Shown: piece by piece, positions 63,627 to 64,000 of the stretch | Layout of the letters: each line of letters begins with the position of its first letter | Position numbering within the stretch: position 1 is the stretch's first letter | DNA from: JADZAI01 sp046348585 | Lineage (GTDB): Bacteria; Pseudomonadota; Alphaproteobacteria; Micropepsales; Micropepsaceae | Direction: 5' to 3' | Length of the DNA stretch: 64,000 nt | Assembly: GCA_046348585.1 (NCBI GenBank) | Contig: JAXMDZ010000005.1 | Location: 1-64,000, forward strand | Position numbers and translations under genes: made by a program | Notes under the pieces: generated by a model | What the model was told of the DNA's origin: nothing | The model's database searches: none | What the model saw: the letters and a program-made list of their open reading frames with translations, nothing else

Positions 63627-64000
63627 ATGACGCTTCGTCTCGCCCTTACCGCCGCCGTCGCCGCTTCGGCGGTCCTTTCGGCTTCCGCCGCGCCGCAGAC
63701 GCAGACCTTGCAGGGCGCGTCGCTGCGTCTTGAGGATCTGGTCTCCGCCGACGTCACGATCAATGTCGTGCCGGGTACGCAGGGCGTCCAGGTGACGCTC
63801 GACGGCCGCGACGAGGCGGTCGCCCGCACCACCATGGCGACCGAAGGCCAGGACGCGGTGATCCGCATGGCCCCGCGCAATACCGAGGGCACCTTTTCCG
63901 GCTACGACATCAAGCTGACCGTCACCGTCGCGCCGGGCACGCCGCTGGCCATGGGCGGCTTCATCGGCCGCGCGGCGATCGGCGACCTCGACGCGCCGCT
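63627..64000 (+). CDS. Secreted DUF2807/DUF4097-like protein, N-terminal part (cut by window edge)
   Basis: The frame opens at ATG 63627 (AGCAGGGG 8 bp upstream) and is open for 124 codons to the window edge. It has a signal peptide (LALTAAVAASAVLSASAA) and short repeating strands (SADVTINVVPGTQGVQVTLDGRDEAV, YDIKLTVTVAPGTPLAMGGFIGRAAIGDL), typical of the right-handed beta-helix of DUF2807/DUF4097 head-like proteins. The missing C-terminus is needed to confirm the family. Confidence 0.7.
   Translation, partial: MTLRLALTAAVAASAVLSASAAPQTQTLQGASLRLEDLVSADVTINVVPGTQGVQVTLDGRDEAVARTTMATEGQDAVIRMAPRNTEGTFSGYDIKLTVTVAPGTPLAMGGFIGRAAIGDLDAP

Overview
This window is high-GC chromosomal DNA from an alphaproteobacterium. 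The evidence is gene order: tig-clpP-clpX-lon-hup, an unbroken nuoA-N run followed by birA-coaX-rnj, an iscR-led SUF operon ending in sufT and sufA, and an M23 peptidase-bactofilin pair. The order within the class (Caulobacterales-, Parvularculales- or Rhizobiales-like) cannot be fixed from this stretch. All calls come from reading translations and DNA; no database search was run.

Region 1 to 17.2 kb (minus strand): the complete 14-subunit respiratory complex I operon (nuoA to nuoN). One small SnoaL-like gene lies between nuoD and nuoE. The run continues into birA, coaX and a 5' part of rnj (RNase J). Many genes overlap by a few bases (TGATG, GTGA), suggesting coupled translation. nuoM carries two compensating frame shifts as sequenced.

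Region 17.2 to 29.9 kb (minus strand): two secreted proteins of unknown function, tRNA-Asp(GTC), tRNA-Val(TAC), a DUF1761 membrane protein, a TetR regulator overlapping an SRPBCC protein, then HU, Lon, ClpX, a secreted protein lying between clpX and clpP, ClpP, trigger factor, tRNA-Leu(TAG) and a cysteine-rich DUF6151/GFA-like protein. Several strong intrinsic terminators separate these units.

Region 29.9 to 34.8 kb is the accessory part. It holds a first cluster of a double-hairpin dispersed repeat, a PLP enzyme of the cystathionine gamma-synthase family, and six copies of a REP-like palindrome with a GTGG foot. Two inverted copies closely bracket a small GIY-YIG nuclease gene, which looks like a REP/RAYT-type arrangement built on a different enzyme. 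Next to it is an 806-aa membrane protein with a HEPN-like RNxxAH motif, a transmembrane helix and near-identical heptads. These are the best candidates for something undescribed.

Region 34.9 to 42.3 kb (minus strand): the Fe-S assembly operon iscR, a NifS/IscS-type cysteine desulfurase, sufB, sufC, sufD, sufS, sufT and sufA, with a readable promoter overlapped by an IscR-type box.

Region 42.3 to 64 kb (mixed strands): an alpha/beta hydrolase, a PrsW-like membrane protease fused to a zinc ribbon, an unknown membrane protein, anmK, tyrS, a second cluster of the double-hairpin repeat, a 1130-aa AsmA/DUF3971 envelope protein, a peroxiredoxin coupled to a DUF455 ferritin-like protein, the M23 peptidase-bactofilin pair, a rhodanese, prfB with a textbook +1 programmed frameshift, a ycjX-ycjF pair, ppdK, two SleB-type cell wall hydrolases around an SDR, and the start of a secreted protein cut by the window end.
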